Of a DNA stretch of 61,896 nt, positions 8,501 to 18,000 are shown piece by piece. The stretch is taken from contig JABHEG010000190.1 of NCBI GenBank assembly GCA_018676675.1, forward strand, positions 1 through 61,896. The letters are read 5' to 3'. The position numbers and the translations under genes are program-made. How positions within the stretch are numbered: the first letter of the stretch is position 1; each line of letters opens with the position of its first letter. Source of the stretch: Lentisphaerota bacterium. GTDB taxonomy: Bacteria > Verrucomicrobiota > Lentisphaeria > Oligosphaerales > JABHEG01. The notes below the pieces were generated by a model. It did no database searches. It was not told where the DNA came from and worked only from the letters and a program-made list of their open reading frames with translations.

Positions 8501-9056
8501 CCCAAACGAAATCCGGCAACTTGGGAAGGGGGGATTCCTTCAACTTGCTCTGCGAGAGCCACGTTCCCTCGTAGTTCTCTGAAAGCTCGACGAAATGCTT
8601 GGTGCCTTCCTCGATCGGGGACTGGACAAAAGCCAGGTGCCAGTAGTTAGGCTTGTCCCAGAAGACAGACACGCCGGCGATCTTCCAGCCGGTCCCGGTA
8701 GAACCCGACACCGTGAGGGTGGCCTCCACCTCGACAGACTCCCCGAATGGCGAGTTCTTCAGAACGGCGAACTGCTTCCCGCCAAGCTCATGTCGCAGGG
8801 CGTCATCCCGCCAGTCCCAACCAAAGCCACAGGTCCAGTTGACCCTGAGATCTGCACCCTCAGTCGGTCCCGCGAAGGACTCTGAATAAGCGTACGTGGC
8901 ATTGGTCTGAAGTTGCGCCTGAGCCTCGGGTTCTGCCGGCGCGCCTTTCCTGCCCTTGCCGAACAACCCCGCCTCAACCGGCAGTCCGGTCAGCCCACAC
9001 ACGAGCAGAACAGCGCAGCCCCGGCGAAGTGTCCTGATTTGTCCACACTGTCCCAT
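5535..9056 (-). CDS. Secreted agarase-like GH-A glycoside hydrolase (GH50-like)
   Basis: A 1173-residue exported enzyme with a signal peptide (CAVLLVCGLTGLPVEAG). Residues about 55-250 look like a jelly-roll sugar-binding domain. The TIM barrel follows from about residue 285. Likely catalytic residues are Glu439 in IGYFLDNELKW (acid/base) and Glu617 in FWVTEWSYP (nucleophile), the arrangement seen in GH50 and related beta-agarases of clan GH-A. Residues beyond about 780 form an extra long region with beta-sandwich character. The size is large for GH50 (usually 700-900). It heads a minus-strand run of about 7.3 kb. GH42-like or an unassigned GH-A family is the main alternative; agar specificity is inference. 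Confidence 0.7.
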   Translation of the reverse strand: MGQCGQIRTLRRGCAVLLVCGLTGLPVEAGLFGKGRKGAPAEPEAQAQLQTNATYAYSESFAGPTEGADLRVNWTCGFGWDWRDDALRHELGGKQFAVLKNSPFGESVEVEATLTVSGSTGTGWKIAGVSVFWDKPNYWHLAFVQSPIEEGTKHFVELSENYEGTWLSQSKLKESPLPKLPDFVWETGRPYRLRIAMADGKITGTVSELDGTLRWQKAYAFSAPAVTKGRPALDNAGLFAAFQDVSATVSRAVKPPVIVETTFPPYEVAASTIRQGKKTGFFHTERKWGRWWIIDPNGDAFWAVATDHCKYQGHWCQDLGYSPYHRKMVATYGSDEAWAKSATDRLREWGFNTLGAGAGKTTHYKGLSHTLFTSLGGHFCHLGADFRISYPENEKPTPCSYFPNVFHPRFAEYCDLRAEEMCAPNREDPWLIGYFLDNELKWWGKSAANAYGLFEDTMAKPAGHSAKVALVNWLKKRYKWVSSFNRDWGADVESFEAMLELTELTGTNTEWVENDKVEFVRLIVDRYFRIGTEAIRRHDPNHMVLGCRFAGLNNPAYLPAWEAAGKYCDIVTTNVYEKVDLVTGDTYSVYKGKRVPLSERFEAVNKITGGAPFWVTEWSYPSYDSGLPCKHGAGQRVDTQTERTFAFEAFQKGLFSLPFMVGSSFFMWVDEPALGISEWFPEDSNYGLVNEDDEPYKLLTGACTRLNPNVYEVHTGRTAEIRLTAGKDVGHFVIQNRGRRTAECLITTWIDGKPHDSTMTLRPKRIRDVFVGTTELVKPGGHYVRCTASVASSAVEIDLSDNWADQTSYFSGLQPSQATGAETVVPVVLTNPSASASEPGPLVIPAREIRKHLDWAANAKRIRVYACAEGACVDVPAQLDLFPEGPQLAVIVPAIASRSTATLLVCVGGSAKAKPHGPAVTYRKGAAGFEISNGRLKLVKDGTDGDLFDRVELDGVELGRYYPMLHQALPQNMWTAPDSLDSVTVTNGPVRLILTATMSKSGKGGEVKTTVAEDGTFAKATQDPASYTTTCQVCVYPNRSWFTTRGIDVTNTDSRTWTLENYFHYALSAIGGNATDDEPIADHWYDSGAQMAYGAIDPTKAFNIHFWLSNGGGQHPDSRRAVGAKLASGQLHTEPEATLYIGGAKGEGKDAWKALKDAIRATGGIIYQVYAKP

Positions 9057-9654
9057 TGGTCAACTCTCCTCGATAAGCAGATGTCTCACACTTGTGTTGA
9101 AGGTCTGCCGAACGTACTGCCTGATCGCCCCTCCCGCAACGGAGCAGGCGGTTCGGTCTGTCCGAGCCCTGACTATCGGGAGGGGTTCCCGTCCGGCAGA
9201 GCCCTGACCATCGGGAGGGGGGGCACGGCCCAACGAAGACCGCTTACGTTGTGCGCGGCTCGGTTCGGGCGGACAGGAAACCAGTACTCCCTTGTGGTAT
9301 GCTTCTGGGCCTGAGGCAGCCCCCCGAAACGATGAAGGGGAACAAGATGAGACAGACCTCTCCCGGATGGCCGCGGCACGGAACACAGTGGGACATCCCG
9401 GCCTTGACCAGGAGACATGGCAACCCTCCCACACTATGGGAGCGCACAATGTGGGAGGCGGTGCCACCCGGCGACTCTTCGGCCACCGCAAGGTCTCGAG
9501 AAACCCAATCGCATTGAGAGCCGCTGCTCCCTCCGCGGTTGCAAGCTCTGAGCCTGCCGAATGGGTGCGTGGAGCAGCGCCCCATGAGCGCCGGTCTGTG
9601 ACGTCTTTGGCGGATCACACAAACCGCCCAGCAATCAAGTACAGGAGCCAGACC
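9057..9654. repeat. Repeat-filled gap with a palindromic (family A) element
   Basis: This 600-nt gap between divergent genes holds two GAGCCCTGAC(T/C)ATCGGGAGGGG copies near 9160-9220, a relative of the dispersed AGAGCCGCGACT repeat. It also holds a family A element (about 9415-9525) with CTCCCACACTATGGGAG, GTGGGAGGCGGTGCCACC, CGGCGACTCTTCGGCCA and an end resembling AATAGCATTG. The following gene has its own AGGAG, so no coding role is needed. Promoters for both genes must lie in or beside these repeats. Confidence 0.65.
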
Positions 9655-11628
9655 ATGCATCAACCGAAATGGTGTCTCTTCTACGATTTCCACACGATGC
9701 CGGCCTGTCCGGATGTTGGGGCAGCGTTCGATGCTGACGCGTTCACCGACCGCATCAAAGCCTGCGGCGTCGATTTCGTCGTGTTTCCCGCCCGCTGCAA
9801 CTCGGGTACGGCTTACTACGACACCAACGTCGGAATGCGCCACCCTTCACTGACCTACGACATGTTCGGACGGCTGGTCGAAGCGTGTCAGGCACGTGAC
9901 ATCGCGATCTCCGCATATATCAACGTGGGCCTGAGCCATGAGGAGGGTCTCCTTCGCCGCGACTGGACGATCATCACTCCCGAAGGCTACGTCTACCAAC
10001 CCAACCGGGAGTCCAGCTTCTTCCGCCGAATGTGCCTGAACTCGCCCTATGGGAACCACGTTCTTGAGATGATCGAAGAAGTCGTCTCCAACTACCCCGT
10101 TTCAGGCCTGTTCCTCGACAGCTTCCATCAGATGCCATGTGTGGGCGTCGAGTGTGTTCGCGAAATGAAGGAACACGGCCTCGACTGGCGAAACGAGAAG
10201 CAGCTGGAAGAGTTCGCCCTTATGTCCAAACTGCGCCTGGCGCGGCGAATCAAGGACAGTGTTCACGACATCAACCCGGAGCTCAACCTGTTCTACAACG
10301 GGCTCACGTTTGAGCAGCAGCAGGACCTGGGCACATACCTGGAACTCGAGTGTCTGCCCACCGGAGGCTGGGGATACGAAATTCTGCCGGCCTACGCACG
10401 CTACATGCGGAACCTGGGGGGAAAGACGTGCGTTAACATGACCGGCCGTTTCCACCGCACCTGGGGCGATTTCGGGGGCATCCGCTCCGAAGCCAGTCTT
10501 GAGTACGATTGCCTGTACGGCCTCGCCAACGGGATGCGAGTGACAGTCGGCGACCATTTCCATCCGCGCGGAGACCTGAATCATGCTGTCCACGACCTGG
10601 TCGAACGAATCTACGGGCGACTTCGCAGGCTCGAGCCATGGGTGGATGGGGCAACCGCCTGCACGGACGTCGGACTGGTGATCCCCAAGCCGGGGTTCCA
10701 TCGCGTCGACCCGAAACTGGGGCGCAACGCCATCGCAATTTCCAAGGGCGCGACGCGAATGCTCTGCGAACTGAATGTGCAGTTCGATGTGCTCACCCAC
10801 GCCTGCTCCTGGGAAGGCTATGACGTCCTGATTCTTCCTGACTATGTGACCGCGGACGCGGACACCTGTCAGCGCCTGCGGAACCACCTGGACAAAGGCG
10901 GCAGAGTTATCGCCTCGGCCTGGTCAGGGCTGGACCCCGAAGGTGCGGGCTTTCCTCTGTCCGAGTGGTGTGCGGACTTCGCAGGAGATGACCCGCTCGA
11001 CCCGGCTTACTTCCAGCCCGATCCCGCGATCAGCAACGGCCTCCCCGCCATGCCCATGGACTTCTATGGAAAAGGCGTCCAACTCAGCCCGCGGGAGAAC
11101 GCCGAAACACTGGCTGAAGTCATTGCCCCCTACTACAACCGCGAGTTCGATGGTGAGCATTACTCACGCTACGCTCCGCCGGACAGACCGGCAGGACGTC
11201 CCGCAGTCGTGCGTAACGCGCAGGTCACTCACATCAGCCACACCGTGTTCTCTTCCTATCATGAGGTCGCCTGGTGGGCATTGCGAAATCTGGTCGGGAA
11301 CCTGCTGAACGATGCCCTTCCCACACCCCTGATCAAGGCTCCCGATCTGCCGTCGTTTGCCCGGGTGACAGTGATGGAGCAACCCGGGCGCCGAATTGTG
11401 CACATCCTGGCCTACGTCCCCGAACACCGCGGAGCCGCGACCGACATGATCGAGGAGCCGGCCAGAGTCGGAGACATTGATCTCGCCCTCCTCCGCGACG
11501 GCAAGACCAGCTCACGCGTCTATCTTGCCCCCGGGAAGCAGGAACTGACCTGGGAGAACGACGGGGACTACATCCACACGACCGTTCCCGACGTCATCGG
11601 GCATGCCCATGTCGTGTTCGAGGAGTAA
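9655..11628 (+). CDS. GHL6-type glycosyl hydrolase with trimerisation-like domain
   Basis: A 657-residue protein starting at ATG 9655 with AGGAG 7 nt upstream; an open frame extends further but runs through the upstream repeat. The start (WCLFYDFHTMP, then FTDRIKACGVDFVVFPARC) and YYDTNVGMRHPSLTYDMFGRLVEACQARDI fit hypothetical glycosyl hydrolase family 6 (PF14871-like) TIM barrels. Residues about 330-560 (VGLVIPKP, YDVLILPDYV, LRNHLDKGGRVIAS) form a Rossmann-like beta-galactosidase trimerisation domain. There is no signal peptide. It lies 7 nt before the GH29 gene, with which it probably forms an operon, so a related deoxy-hexose or galactoside substrate is reasonable. The true activity is unknown. 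Confidence 0.72.
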   Translation: MHQPKWCLFYDFHTMPACPDVGAAFDADAFTDRIKACGVDFVVFPARCNSGTAYYDTNVGMRHPSLTYDMFGRLVEACQARDIAISAYINVGLSHEEGLLRRDWTIITPEGYVYQPNRESSFFRRMCLNSPYGNHVLEMIEEVVSNYPVSGLFLDSFHQMPCVGVECVREMKEHGLDWRNEKQLEEFALMSKLRLARRIKDSVHDINPELNLFYNGLTFEQQQDLGTYLELECLPTGGWGYEILPAYARYMRNLGGKTCVNMTGRFHRTWGDFGGIRSEASLEYDCLYGLANGMRVTVGDHFHPRGDLNHAVHDLVERIYGRLRRLEPWVDGATACTDVGLVIPKPGFHRVDPKLGRNAIAISKGATRMLCELNVQFDVLTHACSWEGYDVLILPDYVTADADTCQRLRNHLDKGGRVIASAWSGLDPEGAGFPLSEWCADFAGDDPLDPAYFQPDPAISNGLPAMPMDFYGKGVQLSPRENAETLAEVIAPYYNREFDGEHYSRYAPPDRPAGRPAVVRNAQVTHISHTVFSSYHEVAWWALRNLVGNLLNDALPTPLIKAPDLPSFARVTVMEQPGRRIVHILAYVPEHRGAATDMIEEPARVGDIDLALLRDGKTSSRVYLAPGKQELTWENDGDYIHTTVPDVIGHAHVVFEE

Positions 11629-11635
11629 TCCGGCA

Positions 11636-12970
11636 ATGCACGCGTTGAGGAGATCCAGGAAAATGCAGGACCGAGCTGCCGACAGCGCCATCGTCACCCC
11701 CACGCAAGCCCAGCAGCAATGGCACGACATGGAGTTGGGGATGTTCTTCCATTTTGACATCCCCGTCTACAAACAGGGCTGGAGCTGGCGCAGTTGGCAA
11801 GACCGACCCGACCCAAATCTCTACCAGCCCACCCGCCTCGACACAGACCAGTGGATGGAAGCAGCCCAGGCCATGGGCGCCCGGTACGCCATCTTCGTCG
11901 CCAAGCACTGCAGCGGATTTTGCCAATGGCAGACCGACATCTACCCCTACGGCGTCAAACAGTCGTCGTGGCGCGACGGCAAAGGCGATGTGGTCGGAGA
12001 TTTCGTGGCCTCCTGCCACAAGTACGGCATACGCCCGGGGTTGTACGCGTCGGTGAGTGCGAACGGCTACCTGGAAGTTGAGAACCCTGGCCTGGTCAAC
12101 CGCGGCAAGGGAGGCGATGCGGAAGCACAAGCCAGGTATGTGCGCATCTGCGAACAGATGACCCGCGAGCTCTGGAGCCGCTACGGAGAGCTGTTCGAAG
12201 CCTGGTTCGACGGCGGAGCCATCCCGGTGACAGAAGGCGGCCCCGACCTGATCCCGATTCTGGAAGAACACCAGCCGAACGCGATCGTCTTCCAAGGTCC
12301 GCCAGGCACGCCAAACGGAATCCGCTGGGTTGGTAATGAACGCGGGGTGGCCCCCTACCCCTGCTGGAGCACGGCAAACACGGGAACAGCCGAAGGAGGA
12401 ACGGAAGAGAAACGATTCGACGGCCACCCGGACGGACAGCTCTGGGTCCCCGGCGAATGCGACGTCCCCATCCGGAACCACGACTGGTTCTGGGCGCCCG
12501 ATCGCGAGGACCACATCTACTCGCTTGATGACCTGCTCGAAATGTACCTCTGCTCGGTCGGGAGAAACTGCAATCTGCTCTTGAACGCCAATCCGGGTCC
12601 CGATGGACTCGTCCCGGAGGCGGACTTCCAGAGATACGTCGAATTCGGCGAGGAGATCCGGGACCGGTTCAGCAGTCCCATTGCAGCCACCACGGGAGAC
12701 GGCCCTACGCTCGACCTGGACCTGAATGGACCACAATGCCTGAACCAGGTGACCATCATGGAAGACATCGCCCACGGTGAGCGGATCCTCGAATACACGA
12801 TCGAAGCGTTGACAGATGATGGTTCCTGGTCCGAGCTCTGCGTCGGGCAATCTGTCGGCCACAAGCGGATTCAGCAGTTCGACAGTGTGCGAACCCCGCA
12901 CATCAGACTTCGGGTCACCAACTCAAAAGCCACGCCCCGGATCCGCCAATTAGCTGCCTATTTGGGGTAG
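11636..12970 (+). CDS. Alpha-L-fucosidase, GH29
   Basis: A 444-residue GH29 enzyme hydrolysing terminal alpha-L-fucose. It opens with QQQWHDMELGMFFHFDI, the family start. The nucleophile is Asp192 in LFEAWFDGG; a likely acid/base is Glu274 in WVPGECDVPIR, which is followed by WFW and by the conserved VGRNCNLLLNANPGPDG segment. The last 100 residues resemble a C-terminal beta-sandwich. No signal peptide, so it probably acts on imported oligosaccharides. ATG 11636 follows GAGGAG; ATG 11663 has another GAGGAG 10 nt away and is equally plausible. It is 7 nt downstream of the GHL6-type gene. Fucose release suits degradation of fucoidan or mucin-like glycans. Confidence 0.88.
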   Translation: MHALRRSRKMQDRAADSAIVTPTQAQQQWHDMELGMFFHFDIPVYKQGWSWRSWQDRPDPNLYQPTRLDTDQWMEAAQAMGARYAIFVAKHCSGFCQWQTDIYPYGVKQSSWRDGKGDVVGDFVASCHKYGIRPGLYASVSANGYLEVENPGLVNRGKGGDAEAQARYVRICEQMTRELWSRYGELFEAWFDGGAIPVTEGGPDLIPILEEHQPNAIVFQGPPGTPNGIRWVGNERGVAPYPCWSTANTGTAEGGTEEKRFDGHPDGQLWVPGECDVPIRNHDWFWAPDREDHIYSLDDLLEMYLCSVGRNCNLLLNANPGPDGLVPEADFQRYVEFGEEIRDRFSSPIAATTGDGPTLDLDLNGPQCLNQVTIMEDIAHGERILEYTIEALTDDGSWSELCVGQSVGHKRIQQFDSVRTPHIRLRVTNSKATPRIRQLAAYLG

Positions 12971-13104
12971 GGAGATGGGATTTCGCTGCCCGCATTAGCT
13001 TCACTTGTCACAGCCGTCCTCGGGAACTGTATGGCGTTGGGTGCGGTATGGAACTACCCAGCTCACCCTCAAGCCAAGCGACTGAAGTGGTTGCCTCGAC
13101 GCAC

Positions 13105-13128
13105 ATTCCTTACTATATTGTAAGGAAT
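13105..13128. promoter_or_regulatory. Operator palindrome and -10 of vapBC
   Basis: A perfect 9-bp inverted repeat (ATTCCTTAC / GTAAGGAAT) with a 6-nt spacer TATATT that itself reads as a -10 box. It is 24 nt before the antitoxin start. A half site, AGGAAT, recurs at the ribosome-binding site. This is the classic layout for autorepression by an AbrB-VapC complex. Confidence 0.72.
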
Positions 13129-13152
13129 AGACGCCAGAGAAAGGAATACACT

Positions 13153-13401
13153 ATGGTGACAGCAACCTTGACATCCAAGGGGCAGATCACGATACCCAAA
13201 ACAGTGCGTGAGTCCCTGCACTTGCGCACCGGAGATCGGGTCGAGTTTGTTGTTCACGGGCCGGACGAGGCATCGGTCAGGCCCATCACGAAGTCAGTTG
13301 ATGAGGTATTCGGTAGGCTCCACGATCCGGACCAGCCCTCGCTGACGGTCGATGAGATGGACGCTGCAATTGCGGCTCAGATGAGGGATCAGGGCTCGTG
13401 A
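13153..13401 (+). CDS. vapB: AbrB/SpoVT-type antitoxin
   Basis: An 82-residue antitoxin with an N-terminal swapped-hairpin AbrB domain (TLTSKGQITIPKTVRESLHLRTGDRVEF), followed by an acidic toxin-binding tail. ATG 13153 follows AAAGGA. It would bind DNA at the upstream palindrome as a dimer and neutralise the PIN-domain toxin encoded next. The stop overlaps the toxin start (GTGA), giving coupled translation. Its length is normal for the family. Confidence 0.92.
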   Translation: MVTATLTSKGQITIPKTVRESLHLRTGDRVEFVVHGPDEASVRPITKSVDEVFGRLHDPDQPSLTVDEMDAAIAAQMRDQGS

Positions 13402-13808
13402 TCGCCCTTGACACCAATGTGATCATCCGGTTTCTGGTGCGTGATGACGAGGTCCAGGCCCAGGCAGTCTATGCACGGTTCAGACAGGCCGAGACAGCTC
13501 GTGAGACTCTCTTCATTCCCCTGCTGGTGCTGCTTGAGACGATCTGGGTCTTAGGAAGCGCCTACAGGAAGACACGGTCTGAGATATTGAGCTCAATCGA
13601 GGACATGAAGCGGATGCCGATCTTTGTCTTCGAGAGAGACGAGGTGGTCCAGGGATTGCTGCTGGAAGGGCGAAGATCCAGGGCTGACCTTGCCGACATC
13701 CTGATCGCCTGCTCGGCACAGAACAGTGGCTGTGAAGAGGGCATCACGTTCGACAAGAAGGCATCAAAGCTCGCGTTCTTCCGGCCCCTGAGGTCCCGGC
13801 CAACGTAG
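13398..13808 (+). CDS. vapC: PIN-domain ribonuclease toxin (VapC type)
   Basis: A 136-residue PIN-domain toxin that would cleave RNA, often tRNA or rRNA, when freed from its antitoxin. The acidic metal-binding residues are visible: Asp5 in ALDTNVIIRF, Glu in LLETIWVL, Asp residues in ADLADILI, and Asp in TFDKKA. The GTG start overlaps the antitoxin stop by 4 nt. The pair is a self-contained module inserted between sugar-metabolism genes and is probably horizontally acquired. Confidence 0.92.
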   Translation: MIALDTNVIIRFLVRDDEVQAQAVYARFRQAETARETLFIPLLVLLETIWVLGSAYRKTRSEILSSIEDMKRMPIFVFERDEVVQGLLLEGRRSRADLADILIACSAQNSGCEEGITFDKKASKLAFFRPLRSRPT

Positions 13809-13820
13809 GGAATTCCCGTC

Positions 13821-14861
13821 ATGTCCACAGACACGTTGAGAGTGTGTTCGGCAGAACCACGCTTCGCTACACGCGGCGTTGTCTTGCTGCCCTTCGATCT
13901 CGCCCTTTCCGAGTGGCCACAACGTGCGGCACAGGCAGGCCTCAACACCATTGCCCTCCACGCGTCACGGAGGCTGGACGTGCTGGTTCAGTTCGTCGCG
14001 TCGGACGAAGGGGGACGCTTCCTGGCAGACTGCCGAGAACTGGGCCTGAACGTGGAATACGAGCTCCACGCGATGGGCGAGCTACTCTCGCGCGAGTTCT
14101 GGTACCGCGACCCCACGATGTTTCGCGTTGCCCCCTCCGGCCAACGCAACCCGGACTGCAACTGCTGCCCATCCAACCCTGACGCACTCGAGATCATCGC
14201 AGAAAACGCAATCCGGTACGCGAGACTGCTCCAGCCCACGACACATCGCTACTTCTACTGGCCTGATGATGGCAGAGACTGGTGTGCATGCCCAGCGTGC
14301 AAGTGCCTGACCGCAAGCGAACAGGCCCTCATCGTGGAGAACGCGATCACTGCAGCGCTTCGCGGTCACGTCGATCCGGAAGCCGACGTCTGCCACATTG
14401 CCTACCACCAAACCCTGCCCGCACCCGAGCAGGTCAAGCCGGCCCCCGGCGTGTTCCTGGAATTCGCCCCCATCGGCCGAATGCTCCAAACGCAGGTCGG
14501 CGGCCACGTCGTGCCACTTTCCCAAGGCGAGCACAGGCCCCAGCCCGGCGGCCAGAGCAATGCCGAGCTGCTTGAGTTTCTGGACGCGAACCTCGCCGTC
14601 TTCCCGATTGAGACGGCTCAAGCCCTGGACTACTGGCTGGATGTGTCCCTGATGTCGAAGTGGCAACGGCCAGCCAGGAAGCTCATCTGGGACGGAGATG
14701 CGTTCCGGGACGACCTGGAAACGTACGCCCAACGCGGCATCCGACACGTCACCAGCTTTGCGTGTTTCATTGACGCAGACTATGTCACCCGCCACGGTGA
14801 GCCTTGGGACATCCTTGAGGAGTATGGGCGGGGACTCGCCTCTGCAGCCTCACCGATCTGA
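13821..14861 (+). CDS. DUF4838-type protein
   Basis: A 346-residue protein with the DUF4838 signature WPDDG followed by CACPACKC (Cys155, 157, 160, 162), and a preceding NPDCNCCPSNPDALEI segment. The fold is expected to be a TIM-barrel glycosidase-like domain, and these proteins are common in PVC and Bacteroidetes polysaccharide clusters. No signal peptide is evident. The gene starts 12 nt after the toxin stop, but the toxin pair is likely an insertion, so the original partner may be the GHL6/GH29 operon. No enzymatic activity can be assigned. Confidence 0.65.
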   Translation: MSTDTLRVCSAEPRFATRGVVLLPFDLALSEWPQRAAQAGLNTIALHASRRLDVLVQFVASDEGGRFLADCRELGLNVEYELHAMGELLSREFWYRDPTMFRVAPSGQRNPDCNCCPSNPDALEIIAENAIRYARLLQPTTHRYFYWPDDGRDWCACPACKCLTASEQALIVENAITAALRGHVDPEADVCHIAYHQTLPAPEQVKPAPGVFLEFAPIGRMLQTQVGGHVVPLSQGEHRPQPGGQSNAELLEFLDANLAVFPIETAQALDYWLDVSLMSKWQRPARKLIWDGDAFRDDLETYAQRGIRHVTSFACFIDADYVTRHGEPWDILEEYGRGLASAASPI

Positions 14862-14887
14862 GCACAGAACCGCCGTCTGGCCTGATT

Positions 14888-15075
14888 TTCAGAGCCGCGA
14901 CTTGCAGGAGCGGTATGTCCCCTCCGTCAGAGCCGCGACTTACGGGAGCGGTCTTCCTTGGCACTGCTACTGGAAACCGCTCCCGTAAGTCGCGGCTCTG
15001 TTCAGGCACCGAACAATCGCAAGTTACACTCTCCGACATGAGCGATAGAACAACTGGCGAAGGCCAGGCTCGTCC
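14888..15075. repeat. Dispersed repeat cluster with 24-bp perfect inverted repeat
   Basis: Three copies of AGAGCCGCGACTTACGGGAG-type repeats occur: 14891-14914, 14929-14952 and, inverted, 14976-14999. The last two are a perfect 24-bp inverted repeat around a 23-nt loop. At 15021-15075 lies a 55-nt segment, with ATGAGCGATAGAACAACTGG inside, that has a close copy at 21036-21090. The convergent genes around it may use the hairpin as a bidirectional terminator. Confidence 0.85.
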
Positions 15076-15098
15076 TGAACACGGGGATTCGCCAGGCA

Positions 15099-18000
15099 TC
15101 ATCTGGCGAGCTCGGGAATCTCCCCTGCAGTCAGCGCTCGAGCGTAGATACGCACGTCGTCGATGATGCCCTTGGTCCCCGCCCCGATACGCAAGGGTTC
15201 ATCCACCAACGCCATCACCCCGCGCTGCAACGCGCGAGATGCCACCTCGGTACCATCGACGTACATGCGCATGGCACCAGGCACCATCGTGCAGGTTGCG
15301 GCAACGTGATGCCACTGACCGTCGTTCAGATTCGGCCCGCCGCCGACATCGACATGCGGCGAATCCGCATCGCTGAAGGAGGTAGAAAAACAGGCGGCGA
15401 AGTCACTCGGGCGAATGTAGACCCCGTAATTCCGCGCCAGATTGCTGCGAAACTTGGCGACCGGGAACTGCCACGTTCCCGTGTCACCGGTGAGCTTGAG
15501 CCAGAACGCAACGGTCACATCCTCGAGCACGCCGAGCGATGGGACATCCGGGATAAGGACCAAATCTGCCACATCCGCCTGGGCTGCCGGCCCGCCCACA
15601 GCTTCGGAAGAACTCCCCCCGAACGCCAATCCCGTCCCCTTCTTCCCCGGAACCCAGTCACATCCCGCAACGACCCCATGGTTAGCATTGGTAGTGGCAT
15701 CGTGCACAATCTCCCCTTCACCTTCATCGAAGGTCCAATGCCCAACCAGGGCATCGCCCGGGGGCACAGTCGTGACCACAATCTCGCTGGTCTGCGTCCA
15801 GCTGACATCCCCCAGGCTCCCGGTCACCCTGATCGGGTGCCTCCCGGGCTTGGCGGACGGGGCGAGGGTGAGAGGAAAGGCGACTGTGTGAGCGCATCCG
15901 GCCTCAACTTGCGCGTTGACCTCATGTCGCAGCATGCCACTCAGCCGCACGCCCATGGACGCGTTCTTCTTCAGCGGATTCCGCAGTAAGAGGGTCAGCT
16001 CGTGCGTCTCCCCCGGACGGACCTTTTGCGGTGTCCGCAGCTCAACGGGCAGCAAGCCCGATGGGATGTCGCCCTCAACAACGACGAAACGGACGGCCTC
16101 CGATGCCTGGACGAACAACGCCCCGTCGCGCGCGGCAACAGATTCGCTATTGCCCATGATATCGACAATCGTTGCTTCGCTCTGCCCGACATCGAGCGCA
16201 GTCAACGCGTACCCATTGGGATGCCACACGGCTAGAACCGTCTGTTCTCCCCGCCGGAAACGACGCGTCCATACGCCGCCGCCGAGCTTCAGGTCGCCCT
16301 GTGATTCCGCCCCATCGAGCAGGCGGGCGCAGGTCCGGAAGGCAAAGTAGGAGGGCTTTGGCGTCATGTCATGGTAACACAACCCGTAGTTGTGCTCCGA
16401 GTAGAACCGATCGGTCCCGGGATCCGCGAGTCTGAACCAGATGACCCGGTCCACCACTCCGGTACCGAGAGCCAATGGGATGCCGCGGCCGGTCATGATG
16501 GCCGAACGGTACTCGCTTGAGCCGCCGCCGATCTGAGTTGTCCAACACCACTCCGTAATCCACAGAGGACGTCGCCCCCCGTGCTTCTCAGTCAGTTCGC
16601 AGATGCGGAGCAGGTCACCAGCCAGATCGCTCTCCTCGGGCGTCGTCTGGCGGTACGGGTGGATCGAGATGGCATCACAGTGTTCTGCGGCCCCCGCCTC
16701 GATCAATTCGTCGAGAAAGGGCACGCCGTGGCTTCCTGCTCCAGCCAGTCCGGGCGTGATAACCGTACACCCGGGGTTTCCCTTCTTGGCCGCCGCGTAG
16801 CCTACTTGGACAACGTCAAAGAACTCCCCTGCATCCGGTTCCGGCTCCCAGAAGACACTGATGTTGGGTTCGTTCCAGATCTCCCAATGGTCAACGAGCC
16901 CCGCGAACCGCCGTGTCGTGGTCTCCACGTAGCGTGAGAAGGCCTCCAGGTCGGGCTTGTAGACCCACGGCCGGGCAGCGTCAGCGGGAGCCGTGGACGC
17001 CCACTTTGGTGGGAACCCAAGGATCCCGAGGATATGCATGCCATGTTCTCGAGCCCCGCGAGAGAGTTCAGCTACCAACAGGTTCCGGGAGGAGGCCGCA
17101 TGCAGGCCGATGGGTCCAAAGTCCAGGCCCACAATCTCACGACAATCGAAGCGCCACCAGGCTGTCATGCCTTCCGCCGGGGGGTCCGCTTTGCTGGCCA
17201 ACGTCGCGATCTCCTCGGGCGCCAGCGCCCTGTCCCACAGCACCACCTCGTCGAGATCGCCGCTGAACGCTGAGCCCAGACGGACCCCGTCCTCTCCTGT
17301 CTGGAGTCGCCCGCCATCCACCGCCTCACGCTTAATCTCGCGGCCATCGACATAAATGATCACAAGACCGGTATCAGCCGCGTACGTCGCCGCAAAGTGA
17401 TGCCACTTTCCATCCCATGGCGACCAGCCTGACGACACCCCGAAATAGGGGCTCCGCCCTCCGCGCTCAAAGGACGCGGTGAACGAGGCAACTCCCGTGT
17501 CTTTGTGCAGGAAAACGCCGTAGTTCCGATAGGGGTTCTCTGCGTACTTGAGAACCGGCCATTGCCAGGCCCCCGGTGTGGCATCTCCACGAATCCAGAA
17601 CGCGAGCGTGACCGCATCACGCAGGTTCAGGCGGTAATCGGGTGCGCTTGCCAGTCCACTGGGGCCACGCACAGCCCGCCCATTCACCCCGGGAACAGTG
17701 GGAGGAGGATCCCACACAAACCGACCCGGAGAAGGCTCCAGATTCCGCCAGTTGAACGAAAGTCTCTCCCAGCGAATTCCCGCATCACGATTGAGCTGGA
17801 ACGCCGTGTTCAGACGATCGCCCTGAAACCCACGGATGGAAGCGTGGCAACCGAAGCGGCTGTCGTCGGAGAACGCAGCGTCGGTCCCCGCCTCGCTTAC
17901 GGCATACCGTTGCCGCCAGAACCGTGGCTCTCCGACCCGATCCAGCGCCACAAGCGCGGTGAAGGCCCCGAGACGATCCGTTGGAAGGCCAACGCGGATG

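Noticed and set aside
6711..8582. 623-residue plus-strand open frame
   Set aside because: It lies antisense inside the agarase-like gene, which has clear catalytic motifs.
11594..12901. 435-residue minus-strand open frame
   Set aside because: It is antisense to the GH29 fucosidase gene.
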